Source of the DNA: Desulfatiglans sp.
Lineage (GTDB): Bacteria; Desulfobacterota; DSM-4660; Desulfatiglandales; HGW-15
Direction of reading: 5' to 3'
Length of the DNA: 42,692 nt
Assembly (NCBI GenBank): GCA_012513605.1
Contig: JAAZBV010000077.1
Span: 1-42,692, forward strand
The translations under genes were made by a program, and so were the position numbers. Each line of letters opens with the position of its first letter. The stretch's first letter is position 1. The notes below the pieces were generated by a model. That model made no database searches, was not told where the DNA came from, and was given only the letters and a program-made list of their open reading frames with translations. Positions 24,715 to 33,834 of the stretch are shown one piece after another.

Positions 24715-26151
24715 ATGGCACATGAATTTATCTACAGATGGCGGGATATTTTAGATATCCTGATTATGAGCTACATACTGTTCAGACTCTATGTCTTGTT
24801 CAAAGGCACGAATGTATTACGTGTAATCATGGGATTATTAGTTTTGTGGATATTCCAGAAGATTGCCCTTTATGTGGGGCTGATAGTCACGAGCTGGGCG
24901 GTTCAGGGGTTTACAGCTGTTGCTACAATCATAATAATAGTGATCTTCAGGAATGAGATAAGGACTGTCCTTCAGGCAAAAAATATCAGGGCACTGTTAT
25001 GGGAAACCCGTCACCTTGAAGTGGAAACCCCCGTGAATATAATTTCCGAGGCCATATTTGAGATGGCAAAAAGAGGTACAGGGGCAATTATGGTCATCCC
25101 TGGCAAGGAGGATATAAATGACTCTGTACACAGCGGTATCAAATGGGATGGCTCGATTTCAAAGGAGATGATACTTAGCGTTTTCTGGCATGAAAACCCT
25201 GTTCATGATGGCGCCGCCATTATTCAGGGCAGCAGGATTACGCAGGTAGGCGCTGTTTTACCTTTGTCCCATAGGAAGGATCTCCCTTCCTATTATGGCA
25301 TGCGTCACCGGGCGGCAGCCGGTCTTTCCGAAAACACGGATGCCCTGATTATAGTGTCATCCGAGGAGAGAAAGAATGTTGTCATTGCAAAGTCAGGGGA
25401 AATTTTCAATATATATACAGAGGAAGAGCTTTCAAACCGCATCAAAAAGCACCTCGGTATAGTGGATGGAAAGAGAACCGACTACAGAAAAGAGAAGCTG
25501 AAATTTGTGGCAGCCGCTGCCATATGTCTACTGCTGATTACAGGTATTTGGCTGAGTTTTACAAGGGGTGTTGATACCATTATTACCCTTGAGGTGCCTG
25601 TTGAGTATACAGGAAGCCAGCAGGACATGATACTGCTTGACACATCAGTTAAAACTGTTTCAGTAAACCTGAACGGTTCAGCAACACTTTTAAAAAACCT
25701 TACCCCAGGGAATGTAAAGGTTACCATTGATCTGAGTAATGCTGAAATTGGTAAAAACCTTTTTTATATAACAAATGATAATATCTCACTTCCACCAGGT
25801 GTTTTTTTAAGAAATACAACCCCTTCATCAATTAATATTGTGTTAGATAAATACTCCAGGAAAAACGTCCCGATCCAGGCAGAGTGGAAGGGAAAAAAGG
25901 CTAAGGGTATACAGATAACCAGTGTCTCATTCAAACCGGCTATTGCCATTTTAAGCGGCCCGAGCCTGTTGCTGAATGATATATCTACTGTTTATTCAGA
26001 CAAGGTACCCCTTGAAAACATCACTGAAAGCGGTATGATGTCGGTTAATCTTGAGCTTGATGACAATATAAAAATTGAAAATGGTTCCAATGGCAAGTTT
26101 ACCATGGAATATATAGTTTCAAGACGAGAAGATACAATTCAGGGGCAGTAG
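24715..26151 (+). CDS. cdaA: Diadenylate cyclase fused to YbbR repeats (CdaA-CdaR fusion)
   Basis: This 478-residue protein combines two normally separate proteins. Residues 1-80 hold three membrane helices. Residues about 100-235 form the DAC domain with both catalytic motifs, DGA (165-167) and RHRAA (197-201), which make cyclic di-AMP from two ATP. A fourth membrane helix (about 263-281) leads to a C-terminal part with two or three YbbR-type repeats (TLEVPVEYTG; TLLKNLTPGNVKV; VPIQAEWKG). In Firmicutes CdaR/YbbR is a separate extracytoplasmic partner of CdaA that modulates its activity; here they are one chain. The DUF2914 gene just upstream may share the transcript. Confidence 0.85.
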   Translation: MAHEFIYRWRDILDILIMSYILFRLYVLFKGTNVLRVIMGLLVLWIFQKIALYVGLIVTSWAVQGFTAVATIIIIVIFRNEIRTVLQAKNIRALLWETRHLEVETPVNIISEAIFEMAKRGTGAIMVIPGKEDINDSVHSGIKWDGSISKEMILSVFWHENPVHDGAAIIQGSRITQVGAVLPLSHRKDLPSYYGMRHRAAAGLSENTDALIIVSSEERKNVVIAKSGEIFNIYTEEELSNRIKKHLGIVDGKRTDYRKEKLKFVAAAAICLLLITGIWLSFTRGVDTIITLEVPVEYTGSQQDMILLDTSVKTVSVNLNGSATLLKNLTPGNVKVTIDLSNAEIGKNLFYITNDNISLPPGVFLRNTTPSSINIVLDKYSRKNVPIQAEWKGKKAKGIQITSVSFKPAIAILSGPSLLLNDISTVYSDKVPLENITESGMMSVNLELDDNIKIENGSNGKFTMEYIVSRREDTIQGQ

Positions 26152-26187
26152 TATTTTAGTCAATATTTGCTTTTTAAGGAGGGAACA

Positions 26188-27387
26188 ATGGCAAAAAACC
26201 CGAATACCAAAGGCGTTATTGCAATACTTACTGGCGGAGGGGATGTCCCTGGGCTTAATCCTGCAATCAGGGCCATAACGATCAGGGCAATCAGGGAGGG
26301 GTATCAGGTGATCGGTATCCGTCACGGGTGGCAGGGAATAATAGAGATTAACCCTGATAAGAATGCCGATAATTCCGACCATTATCAGGTTCTGACAGAA
26401 GAGATTGTAAACAAGGCTGGAAGGACTGGCGGGACATTCCTTCACACCTCAAGGACAAGGCCAAGCCATGTAGGAAAAGAACGTGTGCCGAACCACCTTA
26501 AAGATAAATACACAGGAGATGTCAATGATCTTACCCCTGATGTCCTTAAAAATCTCGATTTTCTTGGTGTTGACTACCTTATACCTATTGGCGGTGATGA
26601 TACCTTAAGTTACGGTGTTAGATTATTTAAGGAAGGGGTAAAAATAGTCGCCATACCAAAGACAATGGATAATGATGTGCCTGGTACAGACTACTGCATA
26701 GGTTTCAGCACCTGTGTTACCCGCACCATTTCCATTACAAACAGCCTGCGCACATCAGCCGGGTCACATGAAAGGTTTCTTGTGCTGGAGGTATTTGGCC
26801 GGTATGCTGGCTTTACTGCAATGCTTCCTGCCATGGCAGGTGCAGCTAACCGCTGTGTAATTCCTGAATATAAGTTTGATATGGAGCTGTTAACCCAGCT
26901 TCTGACTGAAGACCGTAAACTCAATCCGAGCCGCTACTCTGTTGTGCTTGTATCTGAAGGCGCCATGTTTGAGGGAGGGGAGATGATTTTTCAGGAGGCG
27001 CGGACAGATGCATACGGCCATAAGAAGCTGGGTGGTATAGGCGATCTTGTCTCTTCTGAGTTAAGGGAACGATCTGCCAAATTTAATAACGGGCGACCCA
27101 TAGATACAATAAACCAGAAGCTGGGTTATCTGGTGAGGGGTGGTGATCCTGATGCAATTGACTCGATTGTCCCCATGGCATACGGGAATCTTGCCCTTGA
27201 TCTTATAATGGACAAGATTCATGGCCGGATTGTTGTGCTCAAAAACGGCAGGTATGACAATATGCCCATTGAGGTGATTACGAGCTCAAAAAAGGTTGTG
27301 GATGTTGAAAAACACTATGACACAAAAAGACTCAGGCCCCAGTATAAAAGCTTTGAAATGAAACCGCTTTTTATAATGACTAACTGA
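26188..27387 (+). CDS. Pyrophosphate-type 6-phosphofructokinase
   Basis: This 399-residue PFK-A-fold protein has GGGDVPGLNPAIR in the nucleotide loop and the catalytic PKTMDND (Asp161). Two diagnostic positions favour PPi as phosphate donor. Asp138 in GGDDT replaces the glycine found in ATP enzymes, and Lys158 in PKTMDND also replaces a glycine. PPi-PFKs act reversibly in glycolysis and gluconeogenesis in anaerobes. GGAGG precedes the chosen ATG. Its last 8 bases overlap the end of the opposing kinase gene. Confidence 0.85.
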   Translation: MAKNPNTKGVIAILTGGGDVPGLNPAIRAITIRAIREGYQVIGIRHGWQGIIEINPDKNADNSDHYQVLTEEIVNKAGRTGGTFLHTSRTRPSHVGKERVPNHLKDKYTGDVNDLTPDVLKNLDFLGVDYLIPIGGDDTLSYGVRLFKEGVKIVAIPKTMDNDVPGTDYCIGFSTCVTRTISITNSLRTSAGSHERFLVLEVFGRYAGFTAMLPAMAGAANRCVIPEYKFDMELLTQLLTEDRKLNPSRYSVVLVSEGAMFEGGEMIFQEARTDAYGHKKLGGIGDLVSSELRERSAKFNNGRPIDTINQKLGYLVRGGDPDAIDSIVPMAYGNLALDLIMDKIHGRIVVLKNGRYDNMPIEVITSSKKVVDVEKHYDTKRLRPQYKSFEMKPLFIMTN

Positions 27388-28174
27388 GCCCTGTAATCTC
27401 AATCTGCGGCAGGAGTATTTCAAAGGTGGTCTTTGTGCCAGGGATGCTCTTTACCTTTACAGAGCCTTTATTGTTTTTTATTACACCGTACACAACCGAA
27501 AGCCCCAGTCCTGTGCCTTCACCATTTCCTTTAGTGGTGAAGTAGGGGTCAAATATCCTTTTCATGATATTTTGAGGAATACCAGGGCCTGTGTCACTGA
27601 CTGAAAGCATGATATAACTGCCTGTCGTGATATTGTCAGATATGGCAGATGCCTGATCAACCTCTACATTTTTCAGTTCTATGGCAAGGGTTCCACCCTT
27701 ATCCTTCATTGCCTGGATGGCGTTTGTACAGAGATTCATGACAGCCTTATGGATCATGGCCTTTGAAGCAAATATTATACCTTTATCACAAATGATGTTT
27801 TCCTTTATCTTGATATTTGCGGGGAGTGAAGCCTTCAGAAGTTCAATGACCTCCCTGATAACAGGCGCTATTTGCATAGGCTCTTCATCGCCTGCCTGCC
27901 AGTTCTGCCTGCTGAATGCGAGGATCGGGTCTATAAGCGTTTTAGCGCGTTCACATGCATCCAGTATCCTTTCAAGGATATTTGCTACCGGCTTTTCCTT
28001 TTCAGCCATACTCAATGCCACTTCAGAGTATCCCACTATACCTGACAGGATATTGTTGAAATCATGGGCTATGCCATTTGCAAGGGTAGCCAGCGCATCC
28101 ATCTTATTTGTGTGGATAGCCAGCTCTTCAGCCATTTCCCTTTCCTCTTCATCAATCCATATTTTTTGTGTCAT
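27380..28174 (-). CDS. Sensor histidine kinase without sensor domain
   Basis: This 264-residue soluble kinase has little before the H-box (GIAHDFNNIL, about residues 34-43). HisKA and HATPase domains follow: NLCTNAIQAM N-box, VSDTGPGIP G1 box, and GTGLGLSVVYG G2 box. The absence of a sensory domain suggests it is recruited to a receptor, or responds through a partner. No response regulator lies next to it; the nearest are at 33.8 and 39 kb. It opposes the PPi-PFK gene with an 8-base overlap of the two reading frames. Confidence 0.85.
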   Translation of the reverse strand: MTQKIWIDEEEREMAEELAIHTNKMDALATLANGIAHDFNNILSGIVGYSEVALSMAEKEKPVANILERILDACERAKTLIDPILAFSRQNWQAGDEEPMQIAPVIREVIELLKASLPANIKIKENIICDKGIIFASKAMIHKAVMNLCTNAIQAMKDKGGTLAIELKNVEVDQASAISDNITTGSYIMLSVSDTGPGIPQNIMKRIFDPYFTTKGNGEGTGLGLSVVYGVIKNNKGSVKVKSIPGTKTTFEILLPQIEITGLS

Positions 28175-28268
28175 CTTCTACTTTTAATCCCTCTGTTTTG
28201 AATCCATTATGATGGAAGAAGATAACAAAATGATGAAAATTTCAAAAGAAAAATATATAATTAAATTA

Positions 28269-28284
28269 ATTGACATAGGTCAAT
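28269..28284. promoter_or_regulatory. HcpR-type operator upstream of hcp
   Basis: ATTGACATAGGTCAAT is a 16-bp sequence with perfect 6-bp arms and a 4-bp centre. It fits the TTGAC-N4-GTCAA motif described for HcpR, a CRP/FNR-family regulator that activates hcp genes in nitrosative or nitrite stress. It lies about 79 bases before the hcp ATG, a distance suitable for activation. No hcpR gene is in the window. Confidence 0.75.
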
Positions 28285-28362
28285 GTCCTGTTTCCTGTTT
28301 GTGGTTATTATCAGGCAAAAATAAGGAATGCCAATTAACTTTTATCAAGGAGGATATTTATT

Positions 28363-29991
28363 ATGTTTTGTTATCAATGTGAACAGACGGCAAAGGGTGA
28401 GGGATGTACAAAGATAGGTGTTTGCGGTAAGCAGCCAGATGTTGCTGCATTGCAGGACCTGTTGATCTACATGGTGGAAGGTTTGTCACTCTATGCGGTA
28501 GAGGGAAGAAAGCTGGGGATCAGTGATCGTGATGTCAATGTGTTTACCTGTGAAGCGGTATTTTCCACCCTGACTAATGTGGATTTTGACAGCGCCAGGT
28601 TTGTAAAGTTAATAAAAAGATGCGCTGAGCTGAGAGAACAGTTGAAAAAGCGGATCGCAGGGGCAGGCGGCAAGACCTCCTTTACAGAAGGTGCTGCAAC
28701 CTATAATCCTCCTGAATCCATAATAGAGCTTGTAGCAAAGGGTGAGACTGTTGGGCCAAAGTCTGACACATTCATCAACCCGGATATACTTTCTCTTCAG
28801 CATACCACCCTTTATGGAATAAAGGGATTATGCGCCTATGCGGATCATGCACATCTATTGGGAGAGGAAGATGATGCGGTCTACGCATATGTGCATGAGG
28901 GGCTTGCGGCAATGCTTAATAAAGATCTTACACTTAATGACTGGGTAGGCATTGCCCTTAAATGCGGGGAGGTAAACCTTAAGGCTATGGAGCTGTTGGA
29001 CAGAGGTCATACAACCAGATTTGGTCATCCGGTGCCAACCACTGTTCCCCTGGGACATAAAAAGGGCAAGGCAATCCTTGTTTCAGGCCATGACCTTATA
29101 GATATGGAGACGATCCTGAAACAGACAGAAGGCAAGGGTATCTATGTCTACACCCACGGTGAGATGCTCCCTGTCCATGCATACCCTAATCTCAAGAAAT
29201 ACAGCCATTTTTACGGTCATTACGGCACTGCATGGCAGAATCAGGCAAAGGAATTCGCCGCATTCCCGGGTGCTATTCTTATGACAACAAACTGCATCCA
29301 GAAACCGCAGGAAAGCTATAGCGATAATATCTTTACAACAGGGCTTGTGGGATGGCCCGGTGTAAAACATGTTAATAATTCCGATTTTTCCGCAGTTGTT
29401 CAAAAGGCCCTTGAGATGCCTGGTTTTACCCAGGATGAGGATAAAGGCACTGTCATGTGCGGATTTGCACACAATGCAGTTATGGGTGTTGCCGGCAAGG
29501 TGATTGAGGCTGTAAAGGGCGGGGCAATAAAACATTTCTTCCTGGTTGCCGGTTGTGACGGTGCAAAGCCAGGTAGAAACTATTACACAGAATTTGTCGA
29601 GAAGGTGCCTGCAGACTGTGTTGTGCTTACGCTTGCCTGTGGTAAGTTCAGGTTTTTTGATAAAAAACTTGGAGATATAGGCGGCATACCAAGGCTGCTT
29701 GATGTTGGCCAGTGCAATGATGCGTACTCTGCCATACAGATAGCAGTCGCCCTTTCAAAGGCATTTAACTGCGGGGTTAATGACCTTCCTCTTTCCATGA
29801 TCCTCTCATGGTATGAACAAAAGGCATGCGCAATACTTTTAACCCTTCTCTACCTTGGCATCAAGAATATCAGGCTCGGGCCATCACTTCCGGCCTTTAT
29901 CACACCGAATGTACTTGATGTCCTGGTGAAAAACTTCAACATCATGCCCATTACAACGCCTGATAATGACCTGAAGGCAATCCTGGGTTAA
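28363..29991 (+). CDS. hcp: Hybrid cluster protein (hydroxylamine/NO reductase)
   Basis: This 542-residue protein is a complete hybrid cluster protein. The N-terminal cysteines Cys3, Cys6, Cys15 and Cys21 hold the simple iron-sulfur cluster, with the class I spacing typical of Desulfovibrio. The conserved motifs for the hybrid Fe-S-O cluster are all present: VAGCDG, LACGKFRF, GQCNDAYS and WYEQKA. Hcp reduces nitric oxide or hydroxylamine and protects anaerobes from nitrosative stress. GGAGG precedes the ATG. An HcpR-like palindrome lies upstream and a hairpin follows the stop, so it is probably monocistronic. No separate hcr reductase gene is adjacent. Confidence 0.95.
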   Translation: MFCYQCEQTAKGEGCTKIGVCGKQPDVAALQDLLIYMVEGLSLYAVEGRKLGISDRDVNVFTCEAVFSTLTNVDFDSARFVKLIKRCAELREQLKKRIAGAGGKTSFTEGAATYNPPESIIELVAKGETVGPKSDTFINPDILSLQHTTLYGIKGLCAYADHAHLLGEEDDAVYAYVHEGLAAMLNKDLTLNDWVGIALKCGEVNLKAMELLDRGHTTRFGHPVPTTVPLGHKKGKAILVSGHDLIDMETILKQTEGKGIYVYTHGEMLPVHAYPNLKKYSHFYGHYGTAWQNQAKEFAAFPGAILMTTNCIQKPQESYSDNIFTTGLVGWPGVKHVNNSDFSAVVQKALEMPGFTQDEDKGTVMCGFAHNAVMGVAGKVIEAVKGGAIKHFFLVAGCDGAKPGRNYYTEFVEKVPADCVVLTLACGKFRFFDKKLGDIGGIPRLLDVGQCNDAYSAIQIAVALSKAFNCGVNDLPLSMILSWYEQKACAILLTLLYLGIKNIRLGPSLPAFITPNVLDVLVKNFNIMPITTPDNDLKAILG

Positions 29992-30007
29992 CCTTCCTTA
30001 TTACTCC

Positions 30008-30032
30008 CTGTCCACCTTAAAATGGTGGACAG
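30008..30032 (+). terminator. Hairpin after hcp
   Basis: CTGTCCACC (30008-30016) pairs perfectly with GGTGGACAG (30024-30032) around a 7-base loop. AAAGTTCTTCT follows, so the T-run is poor. A transcription end or a processed 3' hairpin for hcp is likely, as it comes 16 bases after the stop. Confidence 0.45.
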
Positions 30033-30115
30033 AAAGTTCTTCTGGCTGAACCAGTTCGTATATTTATAGTTCGCTATAACGTACTGAAAAGAATAGAAAA
30101 AATGTACAAAATTAC

Positions 30116-30144
30116 TTGACATGGTATGCCCTGATAAATATAAT
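30116..30144 (+). promoter_or_regulatory. Perfect consensus sigma-70 promoter of the cupin-like pair
   Basis: TTGACA (30116-30121), exactly 17 bases, then TATAAT (30139-30144). Both hexamers match the consensus at every position with optimal spacing. Transcription should start near 30151, giving a 5' leader of about 72 bases to the ATG at 30223. Such promoters are strong unless repressed; a small CGCTT-TA-AGCG hairpin in the leader (about 30158-30168) could matter. Confidence 0.8.
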
Positions 30145-30222
30145 CGCTCCCTTTCGCTTTAAGCGGAGATGTAAATACAACCGGAGATGCCTGTCAGGTA
30201 TTTCCAGAAGGAGATGATCCAG

Positions 30223-30726
30223 ATGGCAAATTCAAAATATGGCCCCTACATCAGCACCGATCTGAAGCATATTGAAAAGATGCCCGACTACAAGGGTGAT
30301 CAGGTAATAGGCAGAGGATACGATAAAGACGGGTTTCGTCTTGAGCTTGAGCATATTAACTGGATGGACGGTGAAGTTATTCCAGGCGCCTTTTATGCGG
30401 AGAGTACATGGATATGGCCCTCTACATTCAAGGATCAGAGGCCGAAACCTGCGCTGACAAGGGAAGAGCTTGAAAAGGCCGCAGGGGTTGCTGCCCATGC
30501 CCATGAATTTTCCGAGGTGCTCACAATGTTTGGATGCAATCCTGATGATCCGACCTATCTGGGTGTAACAATAGAATTCTGGATGGAGAATGAAAAATTT
30601 ATACTTGATAAGAGCTTTATGGTCTATATCCCTGCCGGTATGGTCCATTGCCCTTTAAAGGTATTGAGCGCCATTGAGTCACCTGTATTTCATTATACGG
30701 TTGGCCCTGGTCAGAGTTATTCATAA
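30223..30726 (+). CDS. Cupin-like protein, single domain (family member A)
   Basis: This 167-residue cytoplasmic protein is of a family I do not know by name. Its centre reads HAHEFSEVLTMFGCNPDDPTYLGVTIEF, and its second half reads FMVYIPAGMVHCPLKV. The His-containing patterns match cupin metal motifs 1 and 2, and the G-P/C-P after the last His is family-specific. The chosen ATG has AAGGAG nine bases upstream; an earlier Met (30187) is less well placed. It is the first gene behind a perfect promoter and is followed by relative B. A metal-dependent or small-molecule sensing role is inferred, not shown. Confidence 0.65.
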   Translation: MANSKYGPYISTDLKHIEKMPDYKGDQVIGRGYDKDGFRLELEHINWMDGEVIPGAFYAESTWIWPSTFKDQRPKPALTREELEKAAGVAAHAHEFSEVLTMFGCNPDDPTYLGVTIEFWMENEKFILDKSFMVYIPAGMVHCPLKVLSAIESPVFHYTVGPGQSYS

Positions 30727-30780
30727 TGTCAGCCATGCAGTGTTACTGTTTTCAGGCTATATAAATATTAAGGAGTCATG

Positions 30781-31218
30781 ATGTCCGAACAAAAACATGC
30801 TAAATACTTTATAATGGCAGATAAACCAAATGTTACATTCCCGTCGTTTCGTCCGCAGATGGATACTAAACTTTTCAGACGGATTGTCCACCTTGATGCT
30901 GATGTTATTCCTGAAACAGATTTCTACAGTGAGGCAATGTGGATTATGCCTGGTGAAGAATTTAAAAAAGGCATCACAAAGATAGAGGCACATAAACATT
31001 CCTGGGGTGAGATGATCGGGTTCTACGGGTATAATTATGACAATATCTATGATCTTGGTGCCGAGATAGAGTTTACTATAGACGGAAAGACCTATAACAT
31101 TACTGAAAGCTTTGCCTCATACATTCCTGCGGGCATTGAGCATGGCCCCCTGATTATCAAAAATGTGAAGAGGCCTATTATGCACTTTACTGCGGGGCCG
31201 ACCTTAAAATACGAATAG
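30781..31218 (+). CDS. Cupin-like protein, single domain (family member B)
   Basis: This 145-residue relative of the previous gene has HKHSWGEMIGFYGYNYDNIYDLGAEIEF and ASYIPAGIEHGPLIIKN, aligned over both putative metal motifs. The insert between strands differs, so the two are not recent duplicates. AAGGAG stands five bases before this ATG; the ATG immediately before it (30778) is also possible. It is separated from member A by 54 bases and followed by a strong terminator, so the pair is a two-gene operon. Confidence 0.65.
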   Translation: MSEQKHAKYFIMADKPNVTFPSFRPQMDTKLFRRIVHLDADVIPETDFYSEAMWIMPGEEFKKGITKIEAHKHSWGEMIGFYGYNYDNIYDLGAEIEFTIDGKTYNITESFASYIPAGIEHGPLIIKNVKRPIMHFTAGPTLKYE

Positions 31219-31247
31219 ATATCAGACGGATTCTTACTTGTTTAAAT

Positions 31248-31284
31248 AAAAATTCCCTTGTCTCGCATGTTTAAGGGAATTTTT
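31248..31284. terminator. Rho-independent terminator of the cupin-like pair
   Basis: AAAAATTCCCTT (31248-31259) pairs with AAGGGAATTTTT (31273-31284), a 12-bp perfect stem with flanking A and T runs. It can stop transcription from either side, but only a rightward operon ends here. Confidence 0.85.
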
Positions 31285-31415
31285 ATTTATTTTTCCATAT
31301 CAAAATAATGTCAAGATAATGCAATTATAATGCAATAAAAGAGCATAATTATATGATTGCTATTGTCTAACTACTACATATAGTTATAAAAAACAGGGAA
31401 ATACCCCATATTTTG

Positions 31416-31444
31416 TTGACAAGACAGGTGTATTGATATATAGC
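31416..31444 (+). promoter_or_regulatory. Candidate promoter of the HDOD-kinase gene
   Basis: TTGACA (31416-31421), a 17-base spacer, then TATAGC (31439-31444). It leaves a leader of about 120 bases to the ATG. In the gene-free stretch 31219-31569 the only other structure is the terminator at 31248-31284; the remainder is AT-rich with nothing recognised. Confidence 0.4.
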
Positions 31445-31569
31445 ACAAAAAAACAACAGGTGCCCAATGAGCCCTGTTTCCATGCATGATCGGATGCAAT
31501 TTTTCGAAAAAGAACTATTTGTTCATATAAATATATCGATTAACTCGTTATAGAATAAAGAAGCACCGG

Positions 31570-33756
31570 ATGACTCAATGGAACTCAACATATTATCGCA
31601 GGAAAGCATTTAACAGTGAGACAAAAGGCGCTGTTGAATCCATTACAGGCGATATATCATTCATGCCTATTGAACCCCCGGTGCTGGACGGCCTTATCAG
31701 TGAAAAAATAGCAGGCAAAGTTTTTCGTGACGAGATCAGGGACTTTATCGCAGTAAGTCCTGCCATCACATACAACCTCCTTAATGTTGCGCATTCATCA
31801 TTTTTAAAAGAAGGCAGTAACATTACCGGTATTAATGGTGTAATAAAGTTAATTGGCAGCGACATTGTTGTGAGCCTGTTAAAAGACTATATAGAACGAA
31901 GCCATAACATCCGGAAATCTCAAGGCATTCACCCATATACAGATCAGAATTTGTATGCAGCCATCAAGGCCGCAAACCTCGCTCTCCTGTTAGCCGATGA
32001 AACAGGCTATCCATCCCATTATTGCGCCTATATAGCTGCGCTTCTGCATAATCTTGGTGCTTATGTTCTTACAGCAAGGTTTCCGGTAGTTTACAGCAGG
32101 ATAATTACATCAGGCAGTATTGATTTCAGTGGTCATGTGCTGTCTGAAGAGAATGCGCTTGGCATTAATCACTGTTTTGTGGGCGCCCGCATGGTTGAAG
32201 GTTGGGGCGCGTTTCCATTTCTTGCTGATGCTATTTTTTATCATCACCATCCACTCAATAAGGTCAGACAGGCAAACATGCTGGTAAAGCTGGTCTATCT
32301 TTCCAGTATGGTTGAAGGTAAAGATGGTGGAGATCGCATGAGATATCTTGAAACCGGAAAGGAATTGTTCGGCTTTTCACCGAATCAGATAGATGAATTT
32401 ATCTCAATCGCTGACCTTAAGGCCCAGGGCAGGCTGATGAAGCTCGGTATTGAGCCCAGGTTTAATAAAGGCGAGCCTGTGTACCAGCCTGATTCAGCAA
32501 TAGAAATGAGATCTACAGGTGATGCAGGTGCTCACTCCCTGGTTGCCGTCATGGCTGAGAGGATACAGAAGACTGTAAATAAAAATGACCGTTTAAGGGT
32601 TATCGGACAGGCAATACATACCCTTTCAGGGCTAGATGAAATCCTATATTTCAGGCAAAATATAGATAGAAAATTACTTTATGGCATTAACCTGAAAGTG
32701 CCTGATAATACCTCTCTCAAAAATGACCTTATAATTTCTCTGGATGAAAAAGAGAGTATAATAGTTACCTCATTTCTCATGGGCATGGAGATCAACTCCC
32801 TTGACCGGGTGGATAATACAGCGCCAGGCCTTTTTGATCTCCAGGTATCAAATTACATGAACGTAGCGGGGTTATACTGTGTACCTCTTATCAGAAATGG
32901 CAGTTGTTCAGGGGTGCTTGTTGCAGGGGTTAATTCCCCGGGTCTTTTTAAGGGTGCAGAAGGTCACAGAATAAGGGGGCTTATTGAATCTATTTTGCCC
33001 TGTTTAACAGAAGATGATGTCCAAAATGAGACAGGTGCATCCGGAAATAAAAACAGCTCTGATTCTATACAAACTAGAAAGCTGATCCATGAAATAAATA
33101 ATCCGCTCAGTGCTATAAAGAATTTTCTCAAGGTTCTAAACATGAAGCTTGATGATATAAATGTTGAGAGCAATGAGATAAAGATAATTGATGATGAACT
33201 TAACCGTATCGCAAAGCTTTTAAAGGATTTCAAGTCATCCTCCTCCCCTGGTGAAACAAAAGAAAAATCTACATCGAACATAAAGAATATCGTTTCAGAT
33301 ACAATCATGCTCATAAAAAACAGCAGGGTTAACGGGCCTGAAATAAACATAACAGTCCAGGCTGAAGAAAATATCCCTGAAATAATGATAGACAGGGATG
33401 CCTTCAGGCAGGTTTTGATCAACCTTGTTAATAACGCTATAGAGGCCATGCCTGGTGGCGGAAATATTACCGTGGCTGTGCAATATAAGCCAGAAAGTAA
33501 GAGCGTTGATTCAAGGCCGAGCAGTATAGAGGCTGGCAGAGAAAGGATAGAGATATCTGTATCCGATGATGGCCCTGGTATTCCGGATAACCTTAAGGCC
33601 GGTGTATTTAAAAAGCAGTCTACCACAAAGGCTGATCATGACGGCCTGGGATTACTGATAGTCTATGAACTAGTTAAAAGGATGGGCGGGACAATTACCT
33701 TTGATAATAACAACGAAAGGGGAGCACGCTTTAATATAACAATGCCGGTAACCTAG
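31570..33756 (+). CDS. HDOD-GAF-like histidine kinase
   Basis: This 728-residue soluble protein has three parts. Residues about 25-260 form an HDOD output/sensor domain (ISPAITYNLL-like start; ALLHNLGAYVL; HHHPLNK). Residues about 330-480 resemble a GAF sensor. Residues about 495-728 are a histidine kinase with His507 in KLIHEINNPLSAIKN, the N-box NLVNNAIEAMPGG, VSDDGPGIP, and a short G2 DGLGLLIVYEL. It lacks membrane helices, so the signal is cytoplasmic. It precedes a REC-kinase-REC-PilZ gene on the same strand, a plausible phosphorelay partner. The ribosome-binding site is weak. Confidence 0.85.
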   Translation: MTQWNSTYYRRKAFNSETKGAVESITGDISFMPIEPPVLDGLISEKIAGKVFRDEIRDFIAVSPAITYNLLNVAHSSFLKEGSNITGINGVIKLIGSDIVVSLLKDYIERSHNIRKSQGIHPYTDQNLYAAIKAANLALLLADETGYPSHYCAYIAALLHNLGAYVLTARFPVVYSRIITSGSIDFSGHVLSEENALGINHCFVGARMVEGWGAFPFLADAIFYHHHPLNKVRQANMLVKLVYLSSMVEGKDGGDRMRYLETGKELFGFSPNQIDEFISIADLKAQGRLMKLGIEPRFNKGEPVYQPDSAIEMRSTGDAGAHSLVAVMAERIQKTVNKNDRLRVIGQAIHTLSGLDEILYFRQNIDRKLLYGINLKVPDNTSLKNDLIISLDEKESIIVTSFLMGMEINSLDRVDNTAPGLFDLQVSNYMNVAGLYCVPLIRNGSCSGVLVAGVNSPGLFKGAEGHRIRGLIESILPCLTEDDVQNETGASGNKNSSDSIQTRKLIHEINNPLSAIKNFLKVLNMKLDDINVESNEIKIIDDELNRIAKLLKDFKSSSSPGETKEKSTSNIKNIVSDTIMLIKNSRVNGPEINITVQAEENIPEIMIDRDAFRQVLINLVNNAIEAMPGGGNITVAVQYKPESKSVDSRPSSIEAGRERIEISVSDDGPGIPDNLKAGVFKKQSTTKADHDGLGLLIVYELVKRMGGTITFDNNNERGARFNITMPVT

Positions 33757-33834
33757 TTATATATTTATCAGAGATTGAGATTTGACGGCATGAAAAACAG
33801 AGTACTTATTTAATAATGCTTCAAGAGGATTTTT

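Noticed and set aside
32964-33626. Long open minus-strand frame inside the HDOD kinase
   Set aside because: It is opposite the conserved kinase domain, and its Ser/Phe/Leu-rich product is a typical antisense shadow.
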